From assembly GCA_003427395.1 (NCBI GenBank), contig BFEA01000338.1, positions 890,830-927,276 on the forward strand: 36,447 nt of DNA, in the 5' to 3' direction. Below the pieces are notes generated by a model. The model was not told where the DNA came from. It made no database searches and saw only the letters and a list, made by a program, of their open reading frames with translations. The DNA comes from Chara braunii (taxonomy: Eukaryota > Streptophyta > Charophyceae > Charales > Characeae). A program made the position numbers and the translations under genes. Of the stretch, positions 20,145 through 28,402 are shown one piece after another; positions within the stretch are counted from its first letter, which is position 1; each line of letters begins with the position of its first letter.

Positions 20145-20161
20145 CCCCTAACCCCGCCCTG
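20145..20161 (-). other. Candidate polypurine tract
   Basis: In element sense CAGGGCGGGGTTAGGGG is followed by TGTACA, which could be the start of the 3' LTR and would give 3-bp TGT...ACA termini. It lies about 50 bp beyond the stop of the second Gag-like frame. The tract is not pure purine. The competing site at 19496-19507 (AAGAAGGGGGAG then TGCAGCC) is pure purine. Confidence 0.3.
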
Positions 20162-20209
20162 TGTGTGTCAAGGATCTCTAGTCCTAGCAATATATAGACA
20201 GGTCGGTCC

Positions 20210-20599
20210 CTACTTACATAATTCCTCCTGGTTCTGCCTATATAACTGAGCCCTGCCCCCATCTAGAGCTCGCTCCACTATCCTGCCCTGTCTGTCATAG
20301 AATTTGTCGTCGACCTCCGCAACTCGCCCCTCGGCCTTATCCTCAAGGAGCTCTGGACAGTCCACGACTCTATGCCCTCCCTCCTTGCACCAGAAACATG
20401 AGGTATCATGCCACCTAGTAGTCTTCCTCTTTCTCCCTTGCGAACTGGATGCCGAAGGCGCCCCTATGGTCCCAGTAGTCACCTCCTGACACGAGGGCAA
20501 CCCCACATGGCCCTGAGGTCCAGGCTCCATAGCCTCAGCACCCTCACCCCCTCGTGCAGCCGCACTCTGGCGTGTCCAACTCTCGGGGTCCCTCCTCAT
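20210..20599 (-). CDS. Second Gag-like protein, C-terminal part with CCHC zinc knuckle
   Basis: This frame overlaps the end of the preceding one (20544-21719) by 56 bases and is shifted by +1 relative to it. A frameshift, natural or mutational, would join them. It contains a CCHC knuckle at residues 68-81 (CFWCKEGGHRVVDC, 20357-20398), spacing C-x2-C-x4-H-x4-C, typical of nucleocapsid RNA binding. A basic GRKRKTTRW patch lies just before it. The tail after the knuckle (acidic, then DDKFYDRQGRIVE) parallels the tail after the first Gag knuckle (MDRDIYDRWGKHID), sharing a Gly ten residues after the last Cys and a YDRxG motif. This is the strongest evidence that it is a Gag paralogue and not an envelope gene. 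It ends in TAG at 20210. Confidence 0.7.
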   Translation of the reverse strand: MRRDPESWTRQSAAARGGEGAEAMEPGPQGHVGLPSCQEVTTGTIGAPSASSSQGRKRKTTRWHDTSCFWCKEGGHRVVDCPELLEDKAEGRVAEVDDKFYDRQGRIVERALDGGRAQLYRQNQEELCK

Positions 20600-21719
20600 G
20601 CGCCCTCTCTGTCATCATCGCCTCATCCCTACATACTTCTGACGGCTGAGAGCCCCCCATAGCGGCGGGCTCACTCATGCCCTCCTGCTGCTGTTGTCGT
20701 CGCGAGTCAGGCCCTCCTGAGTCTGCCCCCATGGCCCAGGAGCCCAGCTCCCCCCTCAACTCTCCCAACCTCGGGGCATGCTCTGGAGCGTCAAGTCCCT
20801 GAGGCCCCTCCTGTGGAGTGCCTATCCCCATGGCTGCCGCTAGCTTATGCAGGCGCGAACCTCTCCTCTTCGTGGACATAGCCATAAGCGACTCCTGCGC
20901 GCCACTCTCCTCCTCGACTGCGTCCAAGGACGCCTTCTCCATCGGCTCAGCCTGACGAGGGACCTCCACTGCTACTCTCTGATTCGGCGACGCGTGCCTC
21001 CCACGGCCCTCGCCATCGGCACCGGCTCGCCCCATCTGGCTAGCCTCCCAGGCTACCGAGAGCCTATCCACAGCGGCCGCCATCTCCCCAAATCTCCTCT
21101 CCCACTCAACCTCCCTAGCCTGACTCCTCGCCCTCTCCTCGGCAAGCTGAGTAGTCAGGTGCTCTATCTCCAACTCTTTGACCCGGAGCTCATTGCTGAG
21201 TAGATTATACCACTGGAAAGATGTGACTGTCGTCTCGCATACCCTCCGATCCATGCGCTCAATCGCCATCCTGGTCGCAGAAAATCCCGCGTCTCCCATC
21301 TCCCTCAACTCACTCGTCTCCTCGCCTGTCCGTCCTGCCTCTCGTGACCTCTGGCGGGCAGCATCCCTCTGGCTCTCATACCTAACCCACAACTCGTCGA
21401 TCCTCTGCTCGCTCGTCTTGGGCTCGACTGGCGGTGTCGGCTCTATCCCTGCCGCCTCCATCTCGGTCTGTTTCGCGTGTATTTCGTCCAGACGGACTTG
21501 CACTCGGGCGTACTTTTCTTGGCGGGTTTCTCTTGGGGCTCTTCCTGCTCGCGGCCCCTGACCTTCTGGAGTCGTCGCCTCAGCCCCCATCCTTTCGCTC
21601 GCGCACGACACTACTGGCGGTAACTCCACTGGAGCGGGCTCCTCGATAACCGGACTCTCGATCACGTGCGTGGACAATGGTAAGTCAGGGGGCGCCTCCA
21701 TCCTCGCTCTCTCACACAC
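20544..21719 (-). CDS. Second Gag-like protein, coiled-coil middle part
   Basis: A 391-codon frame in phase with 21723-22283 and 22356-22940 and separated from them only by single TAG codons. It begins with a Pro/Glu-rich stretch and continues with heptad-rich helices (KYARVQVRLDEIHAKQTEME, then ELRVKELEIEHLTTQLAEER and VEWERRFGEMAAAVDRLSVA, about residues 90-230). It ends in a low-complexity part with a QQQQ run. The coiled coil may drive self-assembly, as in other Gag-type proteins; that is inference. No transmembrane segment or signal peptide is seen, which argues against an envelope role. Confidence 0.6.
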   Translation of the reverse strand: MCERARMEAPPDLPLSTHVIESPVIEEPAPVELPPVVSCASERMGAEATTPEGQGPRAGRAPRETRQEKYARVQVRLDEIHAKQTEMEAAGIEPTPPVEPKTSEQRIDELWVRYESQRDAARQRSREAGRTGEETSELREMGDAGFSATRMAIERMDRRVCETTVTSFQWYNLLSNELRVKELEIEHLTTQLAEERARSQAREVEWERRFGEMAAAVDRLSVAWEASQMGRAGADGEGRGRHASPNQRVAVEVPRQAEPMEKASLDAVEEESGAQESLMAMSTKRRGSRLHKLAAAMGIGTPQEGPQGLDAPEHAPRLGELRGELGSWAMGADSGGPDSRRQQQQEGMSEPAAMGGSQPSEVCRDEAMMTERAHEEGPRELDTPECGCTRG

Positions 21720-21722
21720 TCC

Positions 21723-22283
21723 CTAACCCTTCGCCTCTGCCTCCTGCTCAGGCGAAATGGCGGCCGCAGGAGGAGACTCCGAAATCTCCTCGCTGCCCGG
21801 CTCAGGAATCCCCTCTGGCCATGAATGTTGTACTGGCTCTGGAACTGGGGAACATGGGGGGGTATCGTCTCCGACCATGATCACCTCCCCACCCTGAGGT
21901 CGTACCGGATCCGGTCGCCCAGCTGCCATCTCAGGGTCCTGTGGCTCCTCTCGGTCCCGCATGCCCATCTCCGTCTCGACGTCCAAAGGCTCCTCCAACG
22001 GCACATAGCGTGACGGCTCAGCTGAGCCCTCCCCCAATCGTGAGGCCTCCCACTGAGATGCATCCAGATGAGTCGCTAAGCTTCTGAATGGTGTCTCTCT
22101 TGGTATGTCCAACTCCTGTGTCGATGGCAATGGTGAAGGCGGTCTCAGATCCCCGCTCGTGATCCGCCGAAACTCAACTGCTCGGAGGCCATAAGCAGGG
22201 AATGACTCTTCTGCCAATGCGGGCCCTGCGGGCTCATCCCCCTGTCGTGCTGAGGCTCTCCTCTTCTCTCTAACCTGCCCCAC
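21723..22283 (-). CDS. Second Gag-like protein, disordered linker part
   Basis: A 186-codon stretch, acidic and Pro/Glu-rich, with short motifs such as SFPAYGLRAVEFRRITSGDL and HLDASQWEASRLGEG and no domain I recognise. The same frame continues upstream across 22356 and downstream across a TAG at 21723-21725, so it is probably part of one protein of about 900 residues. The first Met here is internal rather than a true start, since coding-like sequence runs through it. Confidence 0.5.
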   Translation of the reverse strand: MGQVREKRRASARQGDEPAGPALAEESFPAYGLRAVEFRRITSGDLRPPSPLPSTQELDIPRETPFRSLATHLDASQWEASRLGEGSAEPSRYVPLEEPLDVETEMGMRDREEPQDPEMAAGRPDPVRPQGGEVIMVGDDTPPCSPVPEPVQHSWPEGIPEPGSEEISESPPAAAISPEQEAEAKG

Positions 22284-22355
22284 CTCTCTCGGTGCCGGTT
22301 CCCTCGGTCTCTTGCTTCGCCGTCGCCTCTCAACCCTGGGCTCGTGCCCCTCGTG

Positions 22356-22940
22356 CTATGTTCGTCCGAACGCCCTCCTGAGCTGGGCCTGACAGTCCTC
22401 CCAGTCGCGAGCCTTCTCCTGAATCTGCTTGGTCACCTGCTTCTCTGCCTGCCTCGTCCAGATAAGTAGGGCCTGCACCCACTCCTCCTGCGCAACCCCC
22501 AAACTCAACATGTAGTGCTCATATGCGGGGATGAATTCATCGGTGTTCCCCTCCTCCAATCGAATGGGCATGCCATCGCGCCCCCCGGGGAAAGCCCTTA
22601 ACCTTTGCATCCCGGCCTCCACATCTGGCCAAGTCAGGGCCTCTTCACATATCTGAGCGACGGGCTCCTCGAACCGCCCTATACCCCTCAAGTGGTGAAT
22701 CCTCTCCGCCACTGACCACCCCCTCTGTGTCGCATGGTCCCGATATACGTCCAAGAAGAGCTCAATGTTGTCATCATCGAACTCAGGCGTAGGCTCCCTC
22801 CTAGGCGGCTCATGCTGCTCGTCCCTTCCCTCCATCCTCTGGGGCCCCTGGCGTGGCCGTGTGTCCCTCCCGCCCCTCTGCATGACTGCCTTCGAAAGGT
22901 CAGACATACACAACAGGCGAGAGACAACAAACAGACACAC
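22356..22940 (-). CDS. Second Gag-like protein, N-terminal capsid-like part
   Basis: The frame starts about 150 bp after the integrase stop. A second in-frame Met (MSDLSKAVMQRGG) is an alternative start. Residues 50-120 (DDDNIELFLDVYRDHATQRG, WSVAERIHHLRGIGRF, EEALTWPDVEAGMQRL) and 125-194 (GNTDEFIPAYEHYMLSLG, ARDWEDCQAQLRRAFGR) resemble the two helical halves of Ty3/gypsy Gag capsid, including the 'W..(F/C)...L...F' ending. The similarity is by pattern only. It ends in TAG at 22356-22358, after which the same frame goes on. Its position downstream of integrase is where env-like genes lie in some plant elements. Confidence 0.55.
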   Translation of the reverse strand: MCLFVVSRLLCMSDLSKAVMQRGGRDTRPRQGPQRMEGRDEQHEPPRREPTPEFDDDNIELFLDVYRDHATQRGWSVAERIHHLRGIGRFEEPVAQICEEALTWPDVEAGMQRLRAFPGGRDGMPIRLEEGNTDEFIPAYEHYMLSLGVAQEEWVQALLIWTRQAEKQVTKQIQEKARDWEDCQAQLRRAFGRT

Positions 22941-23087
22941 AGCAGGGTCAGCAACTGGGCCATTGGCCTAGGGAAATCCCACATACTCTCCACACCCATC
23001 CGCCCCAATCATCCACCTATCTAAGCACCTGACCTGGGTAAAGCCTAGGCAAGACTCTATTCCTAACGAGGTCTCATGGCCCCTTAC

Positions 23088-25031
23088 CTATTCCCTGGCC
23101 ACGAACTTCTTTAGTCTTGTCCCTGATACCCAGTCCTGCCATCCTGCACCATCAAGCTCCTCGATTTGGTAGGCCCCAAACTCGCCACATCGCACGATTC
23201 TATAGGGTCCCAGCCATCGTTTGTCGAGTTTCCTAGACCATTGCTTTTCCAACGAGGAGTCATACAGCAGCACCACATCTCCGACCTTCAGCGGATCCTT
23301 CCTTATTCGGGTCATCTGGTCCCATCTCATCTTCTCCTCCATACGACTTCTTTCCACCTGACCAGCGGCCTCTCTCAGCCTTTCTTCTGCGGCCCCCACC
23401 TGCCGCGCCCGTATATCGAGCAGCTCCTCAAAGGACAGGTTCACTTCCAGATGCTGGCGCCTCCACGTCTTCATGAAGCTTTCTATGGGAAAGGTGGCAT
23501 GCCTTTCGTACCATAGCGTGACTGGCGCATACTTAGTAGTCCTTTTCACTGTAACATTTTCCACGAAGAATGCTGCTCTCAGGAATTTCGGCCATTCGTT
23601 AGGCTTCCCTTCCGTCCATTTGGCCAGGAGATTCGTGATGGTACTATGCCCCCTCTTCACAGGCGCGTTTGCCTGGGGGTGCGCGGCAGTAGTGTAATTT
23701 GCTACCACGCCATACCCTGCAAGCAAGGTCCGCACCTCGTTACAAGTGAACTCCGACCCCCGGTCCATCACAAACTCTCTGACAAATGGATAGCGCAGGT
23801 AGTATTCTTTGATGCACCTCGCTAAAACTGGGCCAGTTTTCGTACGAATAGCCTGGCCGTCCACAAACCCGGTAAGGTTGTCCCGCGCGTCGAAGATATA
23901 GTTACTTTCATCCTCCCCGAGGGGCATGAACAATAAGTCCAAGTGTACGACTGCACCCACTTCCCTTTCCAACCTGGGGTGCAGAGGCTCCCCAGGCCTT
24001 TGTGTCAACCTCTGTTGGCAAGGTACACAGGACTGACAGTACTTGATGACCATAGTCAGCATTCCATCCCAATGGTATAGCTCACTTATCTTTGCGCACG
24101 TGGCACTAACCCCTTTGTGCCCCCCTGCTATACCATCGTGCAAGGCTGCTATGACATCGATCTGTCGGTTTCTCCCACATACAATCCTCCTTGGGTTCCC
24201 AACTTGTCGCTTTATGAACAGATGACCATATCTTACCACATAGAGATGCCTCATCTTCTGGGCTTTGGCACTTGCATCCCTATCCCTCATTTCGCACGAC
24301 AGGAGTAACCCCAACTCCCGATAAATTCCGTCATACTCCTCAGCACGGAAGACCTCCCTAATCTCTCCCTCTTCGAACTCGTCGTCCTGGCTTTCAGGAA
24401 TGAGAAGTTCGCCCTCCTCCGAGCTGGTTGCGCTCCTCTGATCAAACTTCCCTTGCAGGAGTGTGTTGGTGAGCAAGTATATTCCTCCCATTAGCTGCTC
24501 ATGCTCCTTTTCCTGGGTCGGGCCTTCCTCTATCGTCCTTACCTCCTCCGCTAGGCTATGTGTCCCTGCCAATGCCAACCTCATCATCCAGGCAACATCC
24601 CTACTCCCCCACGGATCTTCTTCCTGGAAGGGCTTGAGGACCAACTCCTCTTTCTGCTCATACCCCCTTGGTGCTAGCCATATAGGATGCGTGACGCAGC
24701 TCGGCACCCTCAGCGACCACTCATTTATGTGGAGGCGGACGTCCTCCTCCTGGTCCAAGAACCCATCAACTAGTGGGGTATCCTCAATTGATTCTTGATT
24801 TGCGCCGTCCCAGTTGGTACGGCTCAATCCATCTGCCCTGTTCTTGTCCCCGGGAATCCTCTCCAACTCAAAGTTAAACATCCAAATGTAAGTCAACCAC
24901 CTCGCGATGGTTGGGTCAGATGGAGTGTAACTTTTCAGGGAACACGCCAGTGCGGTAGGGTCCACCCTCAAAATGAGCCTCGTGCCAAAGATGTAGTTCC
25001 GGAAGGTCCTTAGGCAATGGAGTACCGCCAA
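23088..25031 (-). CDS. pol: RNase H C-terminal part and integrase
   Basis: A 647-codon frame in phase with the RT frame. Residues 1-75 finish RNase H (LRVDPTALACSL, IPGDKNRADGLSR). A roughly 185-residue acidic spacer follows. The integrase zinc module is HDGIAGGH (H298, H305) and CQSC (C332, C335). The catalytic core has Asp365 (VVHLDLLF) and Asp423 (VMDRGSEF). Exactly 35 residues further, where the DD35E Glu should stand, is Lys459 (PQANAPVKRGH), encoded AAG. The C-terminus has a GPY/F module (RWLGPYRIVRCGEFGAYQIE). No chromodomain is seen. Integrase inserts the cDNA into the host genome; the Lys should abolish catalysis. Confidence 0.9.
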   Translation of the reverse strand: MAVLHCLRTFRNYIFGTRLILRVDPTALACSLKSYTPSDPTIARWLTYIWMFNFELERIPGDKNRADGLSRTNWDGANQESIEDTPLVDGFLDQEEDVRLHINEWSLRVPSCVTHPIWLAPRGYEQKEELVLKPFQEEDPWGSRDVAWMMRLALAGTHSLAEEVRTIEEGPTQEKEHEQLMGGIYLLTNTLLQGKFDQRSATSSEEGELLIPESQDDEFEEGEIREVFRAEEYDGIYRELGLLLSCEMRDRDASAKAQKMRHLYVVRYGHLFIKRQVGNPRRIVCGRNRQIDVIAALHDGIAGGHKGVSATCAKISELYHWDGMLTMVIKYCQSCVPCQQRLTQRPGEPLHPRLEREVGAVVHLDLLFMPLGEDESNYIFDARDNLTGFVDGQAIRTKTGPVLARCIKEYYLRYPFVREFVMDRGSEFTCNEVRTLLAGYGVVANYTTAAHPQANAPVKRGHSTITNLLAKWTEGKPNEWPKFLRAAFFVENVTVKRTTKYAPVTLWYERHATFPIESFMKTWRRQHLEVNLSFEELLDIRARQVGAAEERLREAAGQVERSRMEEKMRWDQMTRIRKDPLKVGDVVLLYDSSLEKQWSRKLDKRWLGPYRIVRCGEFGAYQIEELDGAGWQDWVSGTRLKKFVARE

Positions 25032-25139
25032 CGTCTCCTTCTTAAACTGGGAGTAATTTCTCTCAGTCGTATTGAGGGTGCGACTTTCAAACCTTAACGG
25101 CCTCTCCTTCCCATCCGCATCTGCCTGAATCAGGACCCC

Positions 25140-26408
25140 TCATAGGGCAGTTGGCCCAGCGTCTGTCTCGACAATGAATGGCTTCTCCTCCGTAGCCTCA
25201 TAGTTTGGCACTCCCAACACCAAACCCTCTTCCTTGAATTCTCTCTGCATCCCTTCCACAACCTTTTCCTGGTCTTCGCCCCAGACCCATTCCTGATCCT
25301 GACGCACCAGCTTCCTTAACTGCTCCGTCTTGGTGGCGAAGTCCTTCACAAAACTCCTCCAAAACCCGCAGGTCCCAAGGAAGCTCCTCACGTCCGTTAT
25401 CGACTGGAAGGGGACTGGCCACTCCCGGATCTTGTCCGTCTTTTTCACATCTGGCCTCCGCCCCTTCTCGTTGCAGACAAAGCCCAGAATTGTGGCCTCC
25501 CTCATGCAATGCTTCGACTTGGGGCCGCTCGCCGTCAGGTTGTGCTCTTCCAGCAGGCCCAGAACCTGATCGATATCCCGGACGTGCTTCCAGACAAACC
25601 GTCTCACTCCTGGCATCACTTCGTCTTCCTCCTTCTCCTTTGGGTCCTTGACCGCCAAATCGTCAATGTAGGGCTGAGTGATATGTGGACTAACCATCTG
25701 CATGACCCTAATCATGTGCCTTTGCACCATTGCCACCGCATTAGTCCACCCCTGAGGTGCCACGTTCATGTGGATCAGCCCCCTTGGCCTATGCATCGCC
25801 GTCACCGGCCTATCCGGTGGGTACACAGGAAACTGGTCATACCCAGAATAAAGGTCTATAAGTGAGATTATAGGCCTCCCCGCGCATGACTCTGACAGGG
25901 CGTCTGCGTTCGGCAATCCTCCCGCGTCCCGCACCGTCACTGCATTCAATCGTTGCAGATCCTGCACCCACCGCAACGTTCCATTCGGCTTGATAAAACA
26001 AAACCAGGGGGAAGCATATGGTCCACTGGAGTAATCCGCCACGTACGTCCTCATCTTCCCATCCAAGTAATCCACCACCCTCTTTTCCTTATCCGGATTC
26101 GGGTACCGCGCGCCCCTCAGGTTCCACGGCTCGTGTGAGACGATATGGATTCGTATCATTGGGATCTTATCCACGTCCAACCTCCCACGCTCGTCATCAT
26201 TAAACGCATACGCGCAATGCCTCCTCTTCATGGTCTCCACCATCAAGGCCCGTTCCTGGGGAGAAAGGAAGCCAGACTCGTCAATTATCAGCCCTTCCTC
26301 ATTCTCATCATTGATGCGGGACGGCCCTACCTGCGCATGCTCCCGCATACGCTTTATCAGCCCCCGCTCTCGCTCATAGTAGGCTTCCTCATCCTCTGTG
26401 ACAAGCAC
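25140..26408 (-). CDS. pol: Reverse transcriptase and start of RNase H
   Basis: The first in-frame Met is at 26408, but coding sequence in this frame extends upstream to the slippery heptamer at 26477-26483. RT motifs: SGPYASPWFCFIKPNG, RWVQDLQRLN, the first catalytic Asp in LIDLYSGYDQ (residue 185), GLIHMNVAPQGWTNAVAMVQ and the catalytic YIDD box (residues 247-250). An LGFVCNEKGRRPD region and ETDAGPTAL, which carries the first RNase H Asp, follow. The frame stops at a TGA (25140-25142). The same frame then continues with GVLIQADADGKERPLRFESR, so the TGA interrupts RNase H and is probably a mutation. The PQGWTN motif differs from the PFGLxNAP found in common plant Ty3/gypsy lineages. Confidence 0.92.
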   Translation of the reverse strand: MLVTEDEEAYYERERGLIKRMREHAQVGPSRINDENEEGLIIDESGFLSPQERALMVETMKRRHCAYAFNDDERGRLDVDKIPMIRIHIVSHEPWNLRGARYPNPDKEKRVVDYLDGKMRTYVADYSSGPYASPWFCFIKPNGTLRWVQDLQRLNAVTVRDAGGLPNADALSESCAGRPIISLIDLYSGYDQFPVYPPDRPVTAMHRPRGLIHMNVAPQGWTNAVAMVQRHMIRVMQMVSPHITQPYIDDLAVKDPKEKEEDEVMPGVRRFVWKHVRDIDQVLGLLEEHNLTASGPKSKHCMREATILGFVCNEKGRRPDVKKTDKIREWPVPFQSITDVRSFLGTCGFWRSFVKDFATKTEQLRKLVRQDQEWVWGEDQEKVVEGMQREFKEEGLVLGVPNYEATEEKPFIVETDAGPTAL

Positions 26409-26431
26409 GGGGACTGGGCGACACTTCTTGT

Positions 26432-27181
26432 CTATGGTCTTGTACCGCCTTTGGGAACCCTGCTTAAGCCGTCCCCTAAAAAAGGCCGACTTGTCGTTCG
26501 GGCCTGGGCCATCGCAGGGTCCCCCCTCCTTCCTGGGAGCCAGTATATCAACTCCACCTCTCCCGCCTGAGGGCTTTCTAGGACCTGCTCTCTCAACGCC
26601 TTTATGGCCTCGGGGTCTACCATATCATGTGCCGCCACCACCTCCATTGCCTTATTCACATCGTTAAGGCTCAAGGACAACACCTCGCCTGCTCCTTCCT
26701 CCTCCTGCTCCTCCCGGAGTCTCCGTCGCGCGTACTCAGACTCCTCAAAGGTAAAGGAGCCGAGGTTGAGCCTGTTCCTTCCGCTTTCGGGCCCTGTGTT
26801 CCGGCACTTGATGATTTCATAGTTTCCGCAAGCCGGATCAGATAGAGCCAGGATCATCGTCCCTTCATGCCTGTTGAAGACCAGGGTCTCCGTTCGGCAG
26901 AGGAACGACCTCCCCAGAAGAATAGGGTGGTCGACGTCGGGCATGACGAAGAAGCACGTCCGCGCCCTTACTCTCCCAATCTCTACCATCACATTAGACG
27001 CGGTGCCGCAAAAAATGGCCTTGCAGTTGGCGCCATGCAACACGCCATGGTCCGAATGGTCAACTTCCAACCCTAACATCGCCGCGTCCCGCTCCCGGAT
27101 GATATTCATCTCCACGCCCGTGTCCACCATTGCAATGCTCGGCCGGTCCCTCACCTTCAAGTCCACCAACCCACACGCCAC
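26432..27181 (-). CDS. pol: Retropepsin-type aspartic protease
   Basis: The catalytic motif is MVDTGVEMNIIRERD at about residue 19, the D-T-G triad of a retroviral-type protease. A flap-like region and the second core motif HPILLGRSFL follow (about residues 85-95), which fits 'hPhLGxxFL'. About 130 residues of charged C-terminal extension follow. The same frame continues upstream across a TGA at 27188 into gag-linker sequence, so the first Met is probably not a true start. The frame runs over the T TTT TTA heptamer in phase (residues 234-235 are Phe-Leu) and stops 15 codons later. Protease would process the polyprotein. Confidence 0.8.
   Translation of the reverse strand: MACGLVDLKVRDRPSIAMVDTGVEMNIIRERDAAMLGLEVDHSDHGVLHGANCKAIFCGTASNVMVEIGRVRARTCFFVMPDVDHPILLGRSFLCRTETLVFNRHEGTMILALSDPACGNYEIIKCRNTGPESGRNRLNLGSFTFEESEYARRRLREEQEEEGAGEVLSLSLNDVNKAMEVVAAHDMVDPEAIKALREQVLESPQAGEVELIYWLPGRRGDPAMAQARTTSRPFLGDGLSRVPKGGTRP
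26477..26483 (-). promoter_or_regulatory. Candidate -1 ribosomal frameshift site (U UUU UUA)
   Basis: In element sense the heptamer T TTT TTA stands in the protease frame exactly as X XXY YYZ requires. A -1 slip yields the frame that leads into RT with no stop on the way. The protease frame ends 15 codons after the heptamer. A GGGGA/TTCCC pairing lies immediately downstream, though with less spacing than usual before such a structure. Confidence 0.5.
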
Positions 27182-27187
27182 ACATTT

Positions 27188-27570
27188 TCAATCCATCATG
27201 GTGCCCGCCTCTGTCCACTCTATCTCCCTGGACAGAATTGAGCTCAGGTGGACATTGGGCACTAACCTTCGCGAGAGCCGCCCTTTCAGCTCGCCCCAGA
27301 GCCTTGGTGCTAAGGCCAAAATGTCCTTTAAGTTCATCAGATCGTTATCGCCCTCCAGGAGCTTATCCACCATTCGCTCCACGTCAAAGTCTTCCTCCAG
27401 CCGGACTGCATACTTCTTCCTTTTGGCACGCCGTTATGTAGACTCGGCTCCGCCCCTCCCTGAGCCCCTCTTTTCTTGGCCCTCTGTTCCGCCCTCCGGT
27501 CCTCCTCCTGCCGGAGCCTCTCGTCCTCTTCGTCATCACCCTCATCTTCCTCTTCTTGGACCTCTACCAC
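27188..27570 (-). pseudogene. Gag-protease linker, interrupted
   Basis: Two overlapping minus-strand frames. One (27337-27570) is a highly charged Glu/Asp/Arg stretch with VEVQEEEDEGDDEEDERL and RAEQRAKKRGAQGGAEPSL. The other (27188-27382, continuing upstream to a TAA at 27434-27436) reads KKYAVRLEEDFDVERMVDKL, then NLKDILALAPRLWGELKGRL and SRRLVPNVHLSSILSREIEW, and runs in phase into the protease across a TGA. A frame change between the two is needed to keep one polyprotein. The conserved-looking helical segment is typical of the region between NC and protease in Ty3/gypsy elements. Confidence 0.55.
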
Positions 27571-27669
27571 TTCCTTCCTTCGTTCGGGCTCAGGGTCCTT
27601 TCGAGGGGGCGCCCGACTCGGTGGCTGGCTAGGCCCTTGACTGGTGGTAGCCTTACTTTGGCCCCTGGT

Positions 27670-28287
27670 CTACGCGGCCTGTGGTACCATTCCATGCAAC
27701 GTAGGGGGTCTGAAGGTCATTCCTGACCTAGGACCTTCCCCGACCGTCGCCACGCTTGGACATCCTTGCGGTCCTGATGACGACTCCGGACCTGACCCAT
27801 AGAGCATCACCTCGGGAAGGCTCATTTCCCATTCCCGGGCCTTTTCACACATTGCCCTTAGTCGTTCCTGATACCTGTCGACCTTTGCAAGCAGGTCCTC
27901 CATCCTCTCCAGGATGGTCGAGGCTGATTCTCCCACCACTTCCTCGGCCTCTTCGTCGGACTCAACAACTATGGGCTCCTCCTTTATGGCCCCCGCCTTC
28001 AACCGCTGAGTCACTTCCTCATTTTCACCCACAATCTCCTTGACTCTTATGCCGGGGTCTTGCCTTTCCTGCCATATCCTGAACATTGCTGGGGCCGCTG
28101 GAGGCCCTGCCGTTGCCCGCCTGAGGGCTTCCTGCCTGATTCCTCCCGGGGTCTTGGGATCAATGTGCTTTCCCCACCGGTCGTATATATCCCTGTCCAT
28201 ACAGGTGGAGATTAGCCCTGCCAGCTCATCGTCCCGCCGTTGATGGCAAAATCGTACGGTGTGGCCCACCTCGCCGCAATGCCAACA
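27670..28287 (-). CDS. gag: Gag nucleocapsid part with CCHC zinc knuckle
   Basis: The knuckle CWHCGEVGHTVRFC (28246-28287) has the C-x2-C-x4-H-x4-C spacing of retroelement nucleocapsid, which binds element RNA. It is preceded by Gly/Gln-rich sequence (GSQGSQGGGQGYGRP) in the same frame. It is followed by a DDELAGLISTCMDRDIYDRW tail and a region with heptad-like helices (ILERMEDLLAKVDRYQERLR). The frame stops at a TAG (27670-27672) and then continues in phase into the acidic linker. It is out of frame with the upstream Pro/Gln-rich part, so a frameshift lies near 28430-28450. Confidence 0.75.
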   Translation of the reverse strand, partial: CWHCGEVGHTVRFCHQRRDDELAGLISTCMDRDIYDRWGKHIDPKTPGGIRQEALRRATAGPPAAPAMFRIWQERQDPGIRVKEIVGENEEVTQRLKAGAIKEEPIVVESDEEAEEVVGESASTILERMEDLLAKVDRYQERLRAMCEKAREWEMSLPEVMLYGSGPESSSGPQGCPSVATVGEGPRSGMTFRPPTLHGMVPQAA

Positions 28288-28402
28288 AGTCGCGTTCCGC
28301 CAGTCAAAGCAGGGCCTCCCATACCCCTGGCCTCCTCCCTGGCTGCCTTGGCTACCTTGGTTCTGACCCCCTTTACCATTCCAGCCTCCTCCACGACCTC
28401 CA

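Noticed and set aside
20544-22940. Envelope-like gene
   Set aside because: No signal peptide, no transmembrane segment and no fusion-like features; it has a coiled coil and a CCHC knuckle instead.
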